Below are positions 1 to 8,614 of a stretch of DNA of 35,514 bases, piece by piece (the first letter of the stretch is position 1; each line of letters starts with the position of its first letter). A program made the translations under genes and the position numbers. This DNA comes from Candidatus Kaiserbacteria bacterium RIFCSPHIGHO2_01_FULL_58_22 (GTDB lineage Bacteria > Patescibacteriota > Minisyncoccia > Phycocordibacterales > UBA2100). The DNA is taken from the NCBI GenBank assembly GCA_001781445.1, contig MFLB01000021.1:1-35514 (forward strand), read 5' to 3'. A model generated the notes under the pieces. The model ran no database searches. It was given only the letters and a program-made list of their open reading frames with translations, and had not been told where the DNA came from.

Positions 1-2
1 AA

Positions 3-218
3 GCCGTAAAAAATAAACCCCATTATTCCAAATACAAAGATTTAATGCCGGACTTTGTAAATATATCCTGTGAGGTTGTAGGTTGGTGTCGCTACTCTGA
101 ATTAAGAGAAACAAAACAAATACCCGGACAAGAATTTGATGGTATGAGATTCGTTAAAGAATCTGGGCTTTTAAAGAAAACAAAGAAGGACTGGCAAGAG
201 TTTATAAAGCAATTGTAG
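3..218 (+). CDS. C-terminal part of an unknown protein (5' end outside window); possible restriction endonuclease partner of the adjacent methyltransferase
   Basis: Open frame from nt 3 (AVKNKPHYSKYKDLMPDFVNISCEVVGWCRYSELRETKQIPGQEFDGMRFVKESGLLKKTKKDWQEFIKQL*), stop TAG 216-218, convergent and overlapping the MTase 3' end by 17 nt. REase role is context-based inference only. Confidence 0.55.
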   Translation, partial: AVKNKPHYSKYKDLMPDFVNISCEVVGWCRYSELRETKQIPGQEFDGMRFVKESGLLKKTKKDWQEFIKQL

Positions 219-1347
219 CGCCAACTTCTACTTCATCAAATAAACTTGCTATCTCTCGTGCGTTAGCTTCTCCGTTGGTAAGTTTCGACTCCACGGACTC
301 GTAGGGAATCCCTGCGAAAGTTTTTAGCACGGCAGAAATAACGGCTTGCGCGCCGACTGGAGGCACTGCCATACCGATTTGTTTTCTCGCGCTTTCTTTG
401 GAGCCTTCGAATACGAAGCTATCGGGGAAAGATTGCAATCGTGCTCGTTCCCGGTTTGTAAGAGCGCGATGTTCTGACCAGTGATAAACATGTGTTCCAC
501 CACCTCCGCTTCCGGTGATGGTGTAGGCGGGTTTTTGGGGGTCTAACCTTTTATAAATCTGGCTCATGCGAGCACCTTTTACATTTAGTCTCAAATGTTG
601 AGGTATACCCTCATACCACGCATTTTCTCCGGCTGGGATATGCTTTAGCCGTTCAACAACACCTGCGGATTGCTTGGTAAGTTCGTGATTTTGCGCATCA
701 TCTGGTATGCGTGGGTTTTCTATTGCAGAGCGCGCGCTCACATAATTGTATTTTGTAGTTGGAGCGGGAACTTTGAATTGTAGTCCTAAATCTTTTCTTA
801 TACCGATAATAACAATTCGGTGTCTTTGTTGTGGCACACCGTATTCTTCAAATTTGTATAGGTGCGGAGTGAGTACATAACCTTTCCGGGCCGATTCGAG
901 ATCTTTTAGAATTTGCTTAAAAGCATTACCTCCATTTGCGCTCTGTAAGCCACTAACATTTTCCGCAATAAACCATTTTGGATTGTGGGTGTTTATTGCC
1001 CTTACTCCATGAGAGTAGAGGGGTCCAAACTTCCCATCAAAACCTTTTTGTTCACCCACAACACTAAAATCGTTACAAGGAAATCCAAAAGCAAGCACAT
1101 CAAATTCTGGTACTTTTTTAAAATCTATTTCTTGAACAGGAGCGCAGACGACACTTTCTTCATTTCCGTTGTGAATATTACGAGCGTATGTTTTACAAGT
1201 ATCAGCGTCGTAATCGTTTGCCCAAACAGGCTCGATACTATAGATGGTATTTTCGTTTTCAGCAAAAGACCGGATTGCGCCAAGAGCAAGCCCGCCGGGG
1301 CCGGAAAATAATTCTGCTAATTTAAATTTAATCTCCTTTTTTTTCAT
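202..1347 (-). CDS. DNA (cytosine-5-)-methyltransferase
   Basis: C5-MTase motifs: I (AELFSGPGGLALG), IV (FGFPCNDFS), VI (AENVSGL), VIII (QQRHRIVIIGIR), IX/X (LTNRERARLQSFPDSF...IGMAVPP). Confidence 0.95.
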   Translation of the reverse strand: MKKKEIKFKLAELFSGPGGLALGAIRSFAENENTIYSIEPVWANDYDADTCKTYARNIHNGNEESVVCAPVQEIDFKKVPEFDVLAFGFPCNDFSVVGEQKGFDGKFGPLYSHGVRAINTHNPKWFIAENVSGLQSANGGNAFKQILKDLESARKGYVLTPHLYKFEEYGVPQQRHRIVIIGIRKDLGLQFKVPAPTTKYNYVSARSAIENPRIPDDAQNHELTKQSAGVVERLKHIPAGENAWYEGIPQHLRLNVKGARMSQIYKRLDPQKPAYTITGSGGGGTHVYHWSEHRALTNRERARLQSFPDSFVFEGSKESARKQIGMAVPPVGAQAVISAVLKTFAGIPYESVESKLTNGEANAREIASLFDEVEVGATIAL

Positions 1348-1374
1348 AAATTCTCAATTTATTTTACCATTTTT

Positions 1375-2001
1375 TTAAATTTCCTTCCTAAGCACTCCTA
1401 CGACTCTTCCTTGTATTTCCACATTTGTCTCATAAAATGGCTTCATTTTCTTATTTGCTGGAACTAATTTAATTCGATTTTTTTCCTTGTAAATCCTTTT
1501 AAGTGTAACGGCATCTTTGTTCGGAAGATAAGCAACTGCTTTGTCTCCATCGTCAACGGATGATTGTTCCCGTACCACAATAATATCTCCGTCAAAAATT
1601 CCATCTTCAATCATACTTGTACCGGCAATTTTCAAGGCATAGAAATTTGCTCCTGTTGAAAGCATATTTCTAGGAACTTCGATTGGTCTGGGATCCCTAA
1701 TTGCCTCAATAGGTCCACCGGCGGCAATAAGTCCCATAAGTGGAATTTCTACCGCTCCATTCTTTTGGTGATTGAATGCTTGAATTGAACGGCGCTTGCC
1801 CTTTTCAGTTGTAAGCAGGTTCTTTTGGCGTAGATACGAAATATGTTGGTGGATGGTGGGGACGGAAACATCAAAATGAACTGCGATTTCTGAAAGAGAT
1901 GGCGCAAAGCCATTCTTCTTGCGAAAATTACCGATGAATTCAAGTATCTCCGACTGTCTTTTTGAAGCTTTTCCTATTCCCACGCTTGACTTATTTTGCA
2001 T
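1375..2001 (-). CDS. lexA: LexA-like repressor (winged HTH + S24 peptidase domain)
   Basis: N-term RQSEILEFIGNFRKKNGFAPSLSEIAVHFDVSVPTIHQHISYL; C-term S24 features IAGTSMIEDGIFDGDIIVVRE and DGDKAVAYL..AVTLKRIYKE. Confidence 0.88.
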   Translation of the reverse strand: MQNKSSVGIGKASKRQSEILEFIGNFRKKNGFAPSLSEIAVHFDVSVPTIHQHISYLRQKNLLTTEKGKRRSIQAFNHQKNGAVEIPLMGLIAAGGPIEAIRDPRPIEVPRNMLSTGANFYALKIAGTSMIEDGIFDGDIIVVREQSSVDDGDKAVAYLPNKDAVTLKRIYKEKNRIKLVPANKKMKPFYETNVEIQGRVVGVLRKEI

Positions 2002-2036
2002 ACCTAAAGTATAATACCTAATATAAACCTAATCAA
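2002..2036 (-). promoter_or_regulatory. Putative lexA promoter with three TTAGGT repeats
   Basis: On minus strand TTGATT (2036-2031) N17 TATACT (2013-2008), then 6 nt to ATG 2001. TTAGGT (acctaa on +) at 2002-2007, 2016-2021 and 2027-2032. Confidence 0.55.
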
Positions 2037-2043
2037 GCCTAAG

Positions 2044-2215
2044 TTATCCCCATGTTGGTGTCTCAAACCATTCAGGATGAACTTTGTAGATAGCCCTTAA
2101 TTCTCGTATACTTTTATCAATATCCTTGAATCTAAGCCACGTTTTCGGTTCAAAGTTGCGGACATCGCCACCGCAAATAGAAACTTCGCGCTCTGAAATG
2201 CCGGAGATGCGTCCC
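2044..2215 (-). pseudogene. Orphan C-terminal coding fragment (no recognisable start)
   Basis: Minus-strand frame ...GRISGISEREVSICGGDVRNFEPKTWLRFKDIDKSIRELRAIYKVHPEWFETPTWG*, stop at 2044-2046; no matching 5' part in window. Confidence 0.4.
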
Positions 2216-2223
2216 GCCGGAAG

Positions 2224-2252
2224 TTGCTGACTTCACGGTAGAGGTCTATACT
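2224..2252 (+). promoter_or_regulatory. Putative sigma70-type promoter of the DUF5652-like gene
   Basis: TTGCTG (2224-2229) N17 TATACT (2247-2252), 6 nt before ATG 2259. Confidence 0.55.
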
Positions 2253-2258
2253 TTTCCC

Positions 2259-2504
2259 ATGGACTTCACGCAATACATGGGCATCGGGGGCATGGGAGCG
2301 CTCGGTTCCTTCTCTCTCTTGCTCGTCCTCCTCATCGCGTGGAGCCTTTTCTGGAAGGGCTTCGCGCTCTGGCACTCCGCGAAGCGCGGCGAGCAGTGGT
2401 GGTTCATCGCTTTCCTCATTCTCAACACCGCCGGCATCCTAGAGATCGTCTACCTCTTCTTCATCGCGAAAGTTCCCGAATTCCGCAAGAAGCTGGGACT
2501 CTGA
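2259..2504 (+). CDS. Small two-TM membrane protein, DUF5652-like
   Basis: MDFTQYMGIGGMGALGSFSLLLVLLIAWSLFWKGFALWHSAKRGEQWWFIAFLILNTAGILEIVYLFFIAKVP; hydrophobic pattern and motif typical of CPR DUF5652. Confidence 0.75.
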   Translation: MDFTQYMGIGGMGALGSFSLLLVLLIAWSLFWKGFALWHSAKRGEQWWFIAFLILNTAGILEIVYLFFIAKVPEFRKKLGL

Positions 2505-3142
2505 TCTCCAAGGCGGTGGACTACGAGGAGACTCCCGTTTCTGACACTGATGTCCGCCGTTTTCCCCGTCATCTTGTTGCGTATGCCGCGAGCGCTCCCC
2601 GAGCGCAGAACCTCGTTCTTGAGCGGATAGAAAAGTCCTTTCGCGCTCACCCCTGCCGCATCGCGCCCGACGGGAATAAGCGAGACATCATCCCCTTTCT
2701 TTCCCCTGATACGGAGTCGTGCGCGGACAAGCTCTATCTCCTCCCTGCCTTCTATGATGCGCAATCGAACCGATGCGAATCGCTTTTTTGCGAGCATGAA
2801 GATGTTGCCGACGAGGTGATCGGTCGAGGTGCCGCGCACGCCGGCGAGAATGACGTCGCGGCATCCCCGCGCAACCGCAAGCGCCACTCCGAGCTCGGAA
2901 TCCGTGTAGAGCTTGTCGCGCGGATATCGGATGAGCTCGACCTTCTTTTTCTGCAGAGCACGAAGTATGCGCCGAGAGAGCGAATCCATGTCGCCGATGA
3001 CGACGTGCGGCGTGAGGCGAAGCGCGAGTATATGTGAGGCGCCGCCGTCGCAACCGATGAGAAGCGTGTCTTTCTTGATATGCCGCTTTACGCGCGAGAG
3101 ATCGGCGAGATCGCCATTGCAAAAGACGATGGCTTTTTTCAC
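2450..3142 (-). CDS. Thiamine pyrophosphokinase-like protein
   Basis: CDGGASHILALRLTPHVVIGDMDSLS, YPRDKLYTDSELGVALA, GVRGTSTDHLVGN typical of ThiN/TPK. ORF track start is ATG 3208; the conserved region begins near GTG 3142 (GVKKAIVFCNGD). 3' end overlaps the convergent DUF5652 gene. Confidence 0.85.
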   Translation of the reverse strand: MKKAIVFCNGDLADLSRVKRHIKKDTLLIGCDGGASHILALRLTPHVVIGDMDSLSRRILRALQKKKVELIRYPRDKLYTDSELGVALAVARGCRDVILAGVRGTSTDHLVGNIFMLAKKRFASVRLRIIEGREEIELVRARLRIRGKKGDDVSLIPVGRDAAGVSAKGLFYPLKNEVLRSGSARGIRNKMTGKTADISVRNGSLLVVHRLGDQSPSFLRNSGTFAMKKR

Positions 3143-3260
3143 CCCGTTAGAAGTAGGAGGCTTGCGCTTCCGATTCGTCTCCGACGGCAGTGAGATGTTC
3201 TTGTTCATAGCTTGCAGGACGATCTATCTATGTCCTGAACTTCCGCAACTTCTAACGGGG
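3142..3260. repeat. Palindromic element E1: 13-nt perfect inverted ends CCCCGTTAGAAGT...ACTTCTAACGGGG
   Basis: ccccgttagaagt 3142-3154 and acttctaacgggg 3248-3260; arm core shared with element E2 at 12599-12666. Confidence 0.75.
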
Positions 3261-3261
3261 C

Positions 3262-4011
3262 TCATATTTTTTTCCACGGAACGAATACGCGCTCCGCGAG
3301 CGATACGAGCGCAAGGAGCGCAACCGTGAGGAGCATCGTCACGACGAGCGCGGCAAAGACGAGGACGATGGCGCGACTATTGGCCGAGGTAAGCATGAAA
3401 ACGCCGAGGCCGCGGTAGGCGCCGACGAACTCGCCGACGATGGCGGCAGTGATTGCGTATGTTACAGCTATGCGAAGCCCCGAAAAGAACGAGGGCAGAG
3501 CCGCCGGCAAGCGAACATACGAAAGTATCTGCCATGAAGAAGCGCCCATAGCCTTAAGGAGGTCGACCATGTTCTCATCTGCCGCGCGAAGCGCGTCGAA
3601 GGTCGCGATGGTGACGGGGAAAAAGCAATAGAGGATGACGATGAGCGCCTTCGGAAAGAGATCGAAGCCGAACCACATGAGAAGGAGCGGCGCGAGCGCG
3701 ATCAAGGGTATCGTCTGCGAGAGGACGAGAAGCGGGTAGACGCCGGCGCGGACGCGCGGCATGAGGAAAAGCGCCGCCGCGAAGCCGACGCCTAGCAGTA
3801 CCGCGAAGAAAAGCCCGATGAGCGCCTCTTTGAGCGTCTGCGCCGCGTGGACGAAGAGTATCTCGCGGTACGAAAGAACGGCGAGCGCGATATCCGAAGG
3901 GGGCGGCAAGACGGTTTTCGATATGTTCGCGAGACGGACGTAGAGCTCCCACGCGCCGATGAACGACGTGAGGATAAGAAGCGGCGGGAAGAGTTTTTCG
4001 AGCATCGTCAT
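3262..4011 (-). CDS. ABC transporter permease (thiamine/precursor uptake, ThiX-like)
   Basis: BPD-type permease: multiple TM segments and EAA-like loop (DALRAADENMVDLLKAMGASSWQILSYVRLPAALPSFFSGLRIAVTYA). Confidence 0.9.
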   Translation of the reverse strand: MTMLEKLFPPLLILTSFIGAWELYVRLANISKTVLPPPSDIALAVLSYREILFVHAAQTLKEALIGLFFAVLLGVGFAAALFLMPRVRAGVYPLLVLSQTIPLIALAPLLLMWFGFDLFPKALIVILYCFFPVTIATFDALRAADENMVDLLKAMGASSWQILSYVRLPAALPSFFSGLRIAVTYAITAAIVGEFVGAYRGLGVFMLTSANSRAIVLVFAALVVTMLLTVALLALVSLAERVFVPWKKI

Positions 4012-4751
4012 ACGGGCGCGAGGAGTGAGAACAGGCGTTTTTCAAGTTCGAGCGCCTCCGGCGCGCGCAACTGCTCATGACGGCGCGGCCGCGGGATCGG
4101 CACGTCGAATTTTTCCTTGATGCGCCCGGAACCGAGCACATAGATAGTGTCGGAGAGGAATATCGCCTCGCGGATGTCATGGGTGACGAGAAGCACGCTC
4201 GCCTCGGTCTTCTCGAGGAGCGCGAGAAGCCATGTTTGCGCTTCTATGCGCGTCAGCGCGTCGAGGGGCGCGAACGGCTCATCGAGGAGCAGTAACGAGT
4301 GATCGTGGAGCACCGTTCGCAGAAGCGCCGCTTTCTGCTTCGTTCCTCCCGAAAGCGCCGCCGGATAGAGCCGAGCATATTGTTCCAAACCGAATGCCGA
4401 AAGAAGCGCTCTCGCTTTTTCCTGCGCTCTCCCTCGCGACGCGCCCGCGATATCCGCGGGCAACAAAAGATTTCCCTCGACCGTCCTCCAGGGCAAAAGC
4501 GCGTGGTCTTGCGGCATATACGATGCGTCGCCACGGAGCTCGAAGACGCCGGATGTCGGCATCCCGACGCCGGCGAGTATTTTAAGGAGCGTGCTCTTGC
4601 CGGAGGCGTTCTGCCCGATGATGCTGACAAACTCGCCCTCTTTGGCCTCGAGGCTGACATTCGAGAGCGCCCGGATCTCCTTTTTCCCCGTCTCGTAAGT
4701 CTTCCCGACGCCGCGGACGGCGAGCAGAGCCGCGCTATTCGAAAAGTTCAT
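4008..4751 (-). CDS. ABC transporter ATP-binding protein (ThiZ/TauB-like)
   Basis: Walker A GQNASGKSTL, signature LSGGTKQKAAL, Walker B LLLLDEPFAPLD, H-loop LLVTHDIREAI. ORF track start 4766; start MNFSNS preferred. Confidence 0.93.
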   Translation of the reverse strand: MNFSNSAALLAVRGVGKTYETGKKEIRALSNVSLEAKEGEFVSIIGQNASGKSTLLKILAGVGMPTSGVFELRGDASYMPQDHALLPWRTVEGNLLLPADIAGASRGRAQEKARALLSAFGLEQYARLYPAALSGGTKQKAALLRTVLHDHSLLLLDEPFAPLDALTRIEAQTWLLALLEKTEASVLLVTHDIREAIFLSDTIYVLGSGRIKEKFDVPIPRPRRHEQLRAPEALELEKRLFSLLAPV

Positions 4752-5748
4752 TCGTGTAGAGCGCATCGAGGTCGAGCTCGCTTACCGGGTCGCCCGAGGC
4801 GTCGAAGACAGCTTCGTTATCGAGCATGAACGCGGGGTACCAGCGCCACGAGCTTTCGCTCTGGACTCCCCACGGCACTCCCTCGTCGGCGTAGCGCGGC
4901 GAGAGATACGCTTGGCTCGCGAATACAAGGCCTTCGTCGGGGAAAGTGCCGCGCGGGGTGGCCGCGATGAGCATGCGCGCCGCCTTCTCCGGGTTCTCGC
5001 GCGCGAATTCGTAGCCGCGCGCCGTCGCGCGCATGAATTTTTTCAGCAACTCTTTCTTCGTCGCAAGCGTTTGTGGCGAGGTGATGATGTTCGGCGTCGA
5101 GTAATCGGGAATGCCGTATTCGGCGATGGGAAATGTGATGAGCTCGAACCCTTCGCGCTTCGCCGCGACACCCTGCCAGCCGTCGAATATCCACGTGAAA
5201 TCGACGCGCCCCGCGCGGAGCGCCTCGAAGGCGTCGGTATCGAGCGTCACGTTCTGAAATGCACCGCTCCCGCCGTCGCTTTGAATGATAGTACCGATGA
5301 CGGGCTCTTCGTATGGCGCGCCATAGCCGCCGTAAATTTTTCCCTCAAGTTGCGAAGGGCGCGTGATGCCAGAATCTTTTCGCACGGCGAGGGAGGAGGT
5401 GTTGCGCGCGATGATAGCGGCGATGGAAACGACTGGCGCGCCTGCCGCGTGCGCGGCGACGATTGCTTCAGTGGAGCTGATGCCGAGATCTGCTGCGCCG
5501 GAGTGCACTAAGACGTCGGGCGATACGGAGCCGTAGGGCAGGATGATGAGTTCTATCCCCTCTTCTTCGTACCACTTCTCATGGAGCGCGACGTAGAGCC
5601 CCGTGTGATTGGTGTTCGGCGTCCAGTCGAACGCGAGCGTGAGAGGCGCGAGGTCATCGCGCGTCGAACCCGTGTTGCTTTGAAATATCCAAAATGCGCT
5701 TCCAACGATTACGACGACTAGAACGACTATAACGTATCTGGTATTCAT
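4735..5748 (-). CDS. ABC transporter substrate-binding protein, NMT1/THI5-like (ThiY-like)
   Basis: N-terminal TM anchor then LTLAFDWTPNTNHTGLYVALHEKWYEEEGIELIILPYGSVSPDVLVHSGAADLGIS; lies directly downstream of a TPP riboswitch. Confidence 0.9.
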   Translation of the reverse strand: MNTRYVIVVLVVVIVGSAFWIFQSNTGSTRDDLAPLTLAFDWTPNTNHTGLYVALHEKWYEEEGIELIILPYGSVSPDVLVHSGAADLGISSTEAIVAAHAAGAPVVSIAAIIARNTSSLAVRKDSGITRPSQLEGKIYGGYGAPYEEPVIGTIIQSDGGSGAFQNVTLDTDAFEALRAGRVDFTWIFDGWQGVAAKREGFELITFPIAEYGIPDYSTPNIITSPQTLATKKELLKKFMRATARGYEFARENPEKAARMLIAATPRGTFPDEGLVFASQAYLSPRYADEGVPWGVQSESSWRWYPAFMLDNEAVFDASGDPVSELDLDALYTNELFE

Positions 5749-5875
5749 ATTCCCTCCGCAGGCATTACCCTACAGGTTCGATGGGTCGTCCCTGCGGTGA
5801 GTTTATCGAATCCGCGACTTGGGACCTCTCAGCCGAGCCTTGTCTCGCCGAAGCCCCGTTTGACGTGGCGTAGGC
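5749..5875 (-). ncRNA. TPP (THI-box) riboswitch
   Basis: Minus strand CGGCTGAGAGGTCCC...GACCCATCGAACCTGTAGGGTAATGCCTGCGGAGGGAATATG; CTGAGA (5832-5827), GAACCTG (5779-5773), GGTAATGCC (5769-5761) and AGGGAA (5755-5750) match the TPP aptamer consensus. 5' limit approximate. Confidence 0.9.
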
Positions 5876-5900
5876 GGACTTCCCCAGCTCCCCCACAACT

Positions 5901-5928
5901 ACTGTATCAGAGGAAGGAAAAGAGACAA
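5901..5928 (-). promoter_or_regulatory. Putative promoter for the TPP-riboswitch operon
   Basis: Minus strand TTGTCT (5928-5923) N16 TACAGT (5906-5901). Confidence 0.45.
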
Positions 5929-5933
5929 CTCGT

Positions 5934-6386
5934 CTATGTCAAAACCTTCGTCATTTGGACGCGTTCCACGTCACTGCGACCCGGTTCAGGCTCAACCCAA
6001 GCCTCCTTATGGAAACCGAGACGTTCGTAAAATCCAACTGCTGTGGGATGTGCATTGAGAACGAGCGTGGATATCCCTTGTCTTTTGGCAAGACTCTCAA
6101 GATTTTTCATGAGCAACCGCCCAAAACCCCTGCCTTGCTCTTTTTTAGTGATCGCCACAAGCCGAACTGCGGCTATATCCGGGGAGAGAATGTCGAACCG
6201 CGCTGTTCCGATCGCTCTTCCATTAGTCTTCAGGAGTAATGCGGTTTTGTTCGGATCCCGTTCGCCTCGATAGTTCGGATCGTAGTCGGACCTGCCGCGC
6301 GCTTCGAAGAGTTCTGTGCGACGGATGTCGTGATAGCTCGCCCAATCCTCGGCCGTCGTTACCCGAGCAAGCTCGACCCTTACCAT
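5934..6386 (-). CDS. GNAT family N-acetyltransferase
   Basis: VRLVAITKKEQGRGFGRLLMKNLESLAKRQGISTLVLNAHPTAVGFYERLGF. Confidence 0.9.
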   Translation of the reverse strand: MVRVELARVTTAEDWASYHDIRRTELFEARGRSDYDPNYRGERDPNKTALLLKTNGRAIGTARFDILSPDIAAVRLVAITKKEQGRGFGRLLMKNLESLAKRQGISTLVLNAHPTAVGFYERLGFHKEAWVEPEPGRSDVERVQMTKVLT

Positions 6387-6389
6387 AGA

Positions 6390-6596
6390 TCACAGATCAT
6401 CGGCGGTGAGGCCCGCGATCTTGAGAATGCGATGTAGCGTGCCCTTTGAAATGTCTCGCGCGTGCATCGGGACCACGACGGTTGCCTTGTCCGAAGCGCG
6501 TACGTATACCGCATGACTGCCGCGTTGCCGGGTAAAGACGAAACCTCGTTTGGCGATCAGCGCGATGATCCTTCTCGGCGTCGCCGACTTGGCCAT
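6390..6596 (-). CDS. hicA: HicA-type mRNA interferase toxin
   Basis: RRIIALIAKRGFVFTRQRGSHAVYVRASDKATVVVPMHARDISKGTLHRILKIAGLT, including the GSH motif. Confidence 0.9.
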   Translation of the reverse strand: MAKSATPRRIIALIAKRGFVFTRQRGSHAVYVRASDKATVVVPMHARDISKGTLHRILKIAGLTADDL

Positions 6597-6604
6597 AGCG
6601 CTTA

Positions 6605-6859
6605 CTACCTTCGAACCTCCGCAAGATCAACGGCGACCGAACTCACGATCGGGCGCTCATCAATAGCCGGTACCGGTTCTCGACGCGCGGCGAGCTCCTC
6701 GAGATATACGAGAATCGCCTCTTTCGCCATTTTCTGGGCATGCTCGAAGTTTTTGCCTTGCGTCACACAACCGGGCAAAGTCGGCACATACACCGAATAT
6801 CCCCTTCTTTTCTCGGGTTCGAATACGACGCTAAAGTCCAGAATTTTCTTCTTTTTCAT
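6605..6859 (-). CDS. hicB: HicB-type antitoxin
   Basis: FSVVFEPEKRRGYSVYVPTLPGCVTQGKNFEHAQKMAKEAILVYLEEL; adjacent to hicA. Confidence 0.88.
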   Translation of the reverse strand: MKKKKILDFSVVFEPEKRRGYSVYVPTLPGCVTQGKNFEHAQKMAKEAILVYLEELAARREPVPAIDERPIVSSVAVDLAEVRR

Positions 6860-6905
6860 ACTTCAATGAGGACAGCATACCATATTCAATGTATACTCGA
6901 AATTC

Positions 6906-8597
6906 ATGGCTAAAAATAGTTCTCTCAAACCTCGCAGTACCGTGATGACCGAGGGCGATGCGCGCGCGCCGAATAGGGCGATGCTTCGCGCCACGGGAAT
7001 GAAGGACAAAGATTTCGAAAAGCCCATAGTCGGCATCGCGAGCACGTGGAGCGAGGTGACGCCCTGCAACATGCACATCGACAAGCTCGCGCTCGCGGTA
7101 CATGCCGGAGTAGAAAAGGCTGGAGGCGTAGCGCAAACATTTGGCACCATCACCGTTTCGGACGGTATCGCTATGGGTCACGAGGGCATGAAATACTCGC
7201 TCGTTTCCCGCGAAGTCATCGCAGACTCAATAGAAGTGGTCGCCGGAGCAGAGCGATTCGACGGCATCGTCGCGATAGGCGGTTGCGACAAAAATATGCC
7301 GGGATGCATGATCGCCCTCGCGCGCGTGAACACGCCGGGCATTTTCATCTACGGCGGCACTATCATGCCGGGCAAGCTTCACGGCAAAGACATCGACATC
7401 GTGAGCATTTTCGAAGCGGTCGGCCGGTATCAGGCGAAAAAGATAGACGCGAAAGAGCTTCACGCGATCGAGTGCAAGGCGTGCCCGGGCCCTGGCTCCT
7501 GCGGCGGTATGTACACCGCCAACACGATGTCTTCCGCGATCGAAGCGATGGGCATGAGCCTCCCCTACGGCTCGACGACCCCCGCCGTCTCGAAGCAGAA
7601 GCGCGAGGAGTGCGCGACCGCGGGGCGTCAGGCGCGCGAACTCGTGAAGCGCGGCTTGAAGCCCCGCGACATCATGACGAAAAAAGCGTTCGAGAACGCG
7701 ATTACCGTCGTGATGGCCATCGGCGGCTCGACGAACGCCGTTCTGCACCTCCTTGCGATGGCGCGCGCGGCGGAAGTGGAACTCTCGATGGAAGATTTCA
7801 ACCGCATTTCCGACAAGACTCCCCTCCTGTGCGACATGAAACCGGGCGGGAAATACCTGACGGTGAACTTGCATGAGGCGGGCGGCGTGCCTGCGGTGAT
7901 GAAAGAGCTTCTCGATGCCGGACTTTTGCATGGCGATTGCATGACGGTAACGGGAAAAACCGTCGCGGAGAATCTCAAGAACGTCAAAAAGGCGAAAAGT
8001 ATCACGCCAGTCATCCACGATTTCGATAACCCCGTGATGACGCGCGGGCCTATCGTCGTCATGCACGGCAATCTCGCGCCAGGAGGCGGCGTCGCGAAAA
8101 TAAAAGGCATCAAGAAGCTCCAGCACCGCGGCCCGGCGAAGGTATACGAGTGCGAGGAGGACGCGTTCGCGGCGCTTCAGCGGGGCGAGGTCGTCCGCGG
8201 CGACACCATCGTCATCCGGAACGAGGGCCCTAAAGGCGGCCCCGGCATGCGCGAGATGCTCGCCGTCACCTCGGCCATCATCGGCCAGGGGTTCGGAGAT
8301 TCCGTAGCACTCATCACCGACGGCCGTTTCTCCGGCGGCTCGTACGGCATGGTCATCGGGCACGTCGCCCCGGAGGCCTATGTGGGCGGCACGATCGGAC
8401 TTCTGCGCAATGGCGACATCATTGCGATCGACGCTGAAAAGAAAACAATTGAAGTGGAGCTTTCCGACGAGGAGCTCGCGCGCCGGAAAAAGGAGTGGAA
8501 GCAGCCGGCTCCCAAGTACAAGCGCGGGGTCTTGCGCAAATATATCGAACTGGTATCTTCGGCAAGCGAAGGCGCGGTGACGGATGCCCTCGATTAA
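6906..8597 (+). CDS. ilvD: Dihydroxy-acid dehydratase
   Basis: [91 protein letters not shown]. Confidence 0.98.
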   Translation: MAKNSSLKPRSTVMTEGDARAPNRAMLRATGMKDKDFEKPIVGIASTWSEVTPCNMHIDKLALAVHAGVEKAGGVAQTFGTITVSDGIAMGHEGMKYSLVSREVIADSIEVVAGAERFDGIVAIGGCDKNMPGCMIALARVNTPGIFIYGGTIMPGKLHGKDIDIVSIFEAVGRYQAKKIDAKELHAIECKACPGPGSCGGMYTANTMSSAIEAMGMSLPYGSTTPAVSKQKREECATAGRQARELVKRGLKPRDIMTKKAFENAITVVMAIGGSTNAVLHLLAMARAAEVELSMEDFNRISDKTPLLCDMKPGGKYLTVNLHEAGGVPAVMKELLDAGLLHGDCMTVTGKTVAENLKNVKKAKSITPVIHDFDNPVMTRGPIVVMHGNLAPGGGVAKIKGIKKLQHRGPAKVYECEEDAFAALQRGEVVRGDTIVIRNEGPKGGPGMREMLAVTSAIIGQGFGDSVALITDGRFSGGSYGMVIGHVAPEAYVGGTIGLLRNGDIIAIDAEKKTIEVELSDEELARRKKEWKQPAPKYKRGVLRKYIELVSSASEGAVTDALD

Positions 8598-8614
8598 CTA
8601 TTCAACGAAGAACA

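Noticed and set aside
3142-3260. E1 as a plain intrinsic terminator
   Set aside because: 93-nt spacer, arms shared with E2, and no T-tract appropriate to the operon direction after the arm; it lies between two co-transcribed genes.
6390-6859. HicAB as a novel toxin-antitoxin system
   Set aside because: Both proteins carry standard HicA and HicB motifs; an ordinary known family.
7227-8363. 378-aa minus-strand ORF
   Set aside because: Antisense shadow of ilvD.
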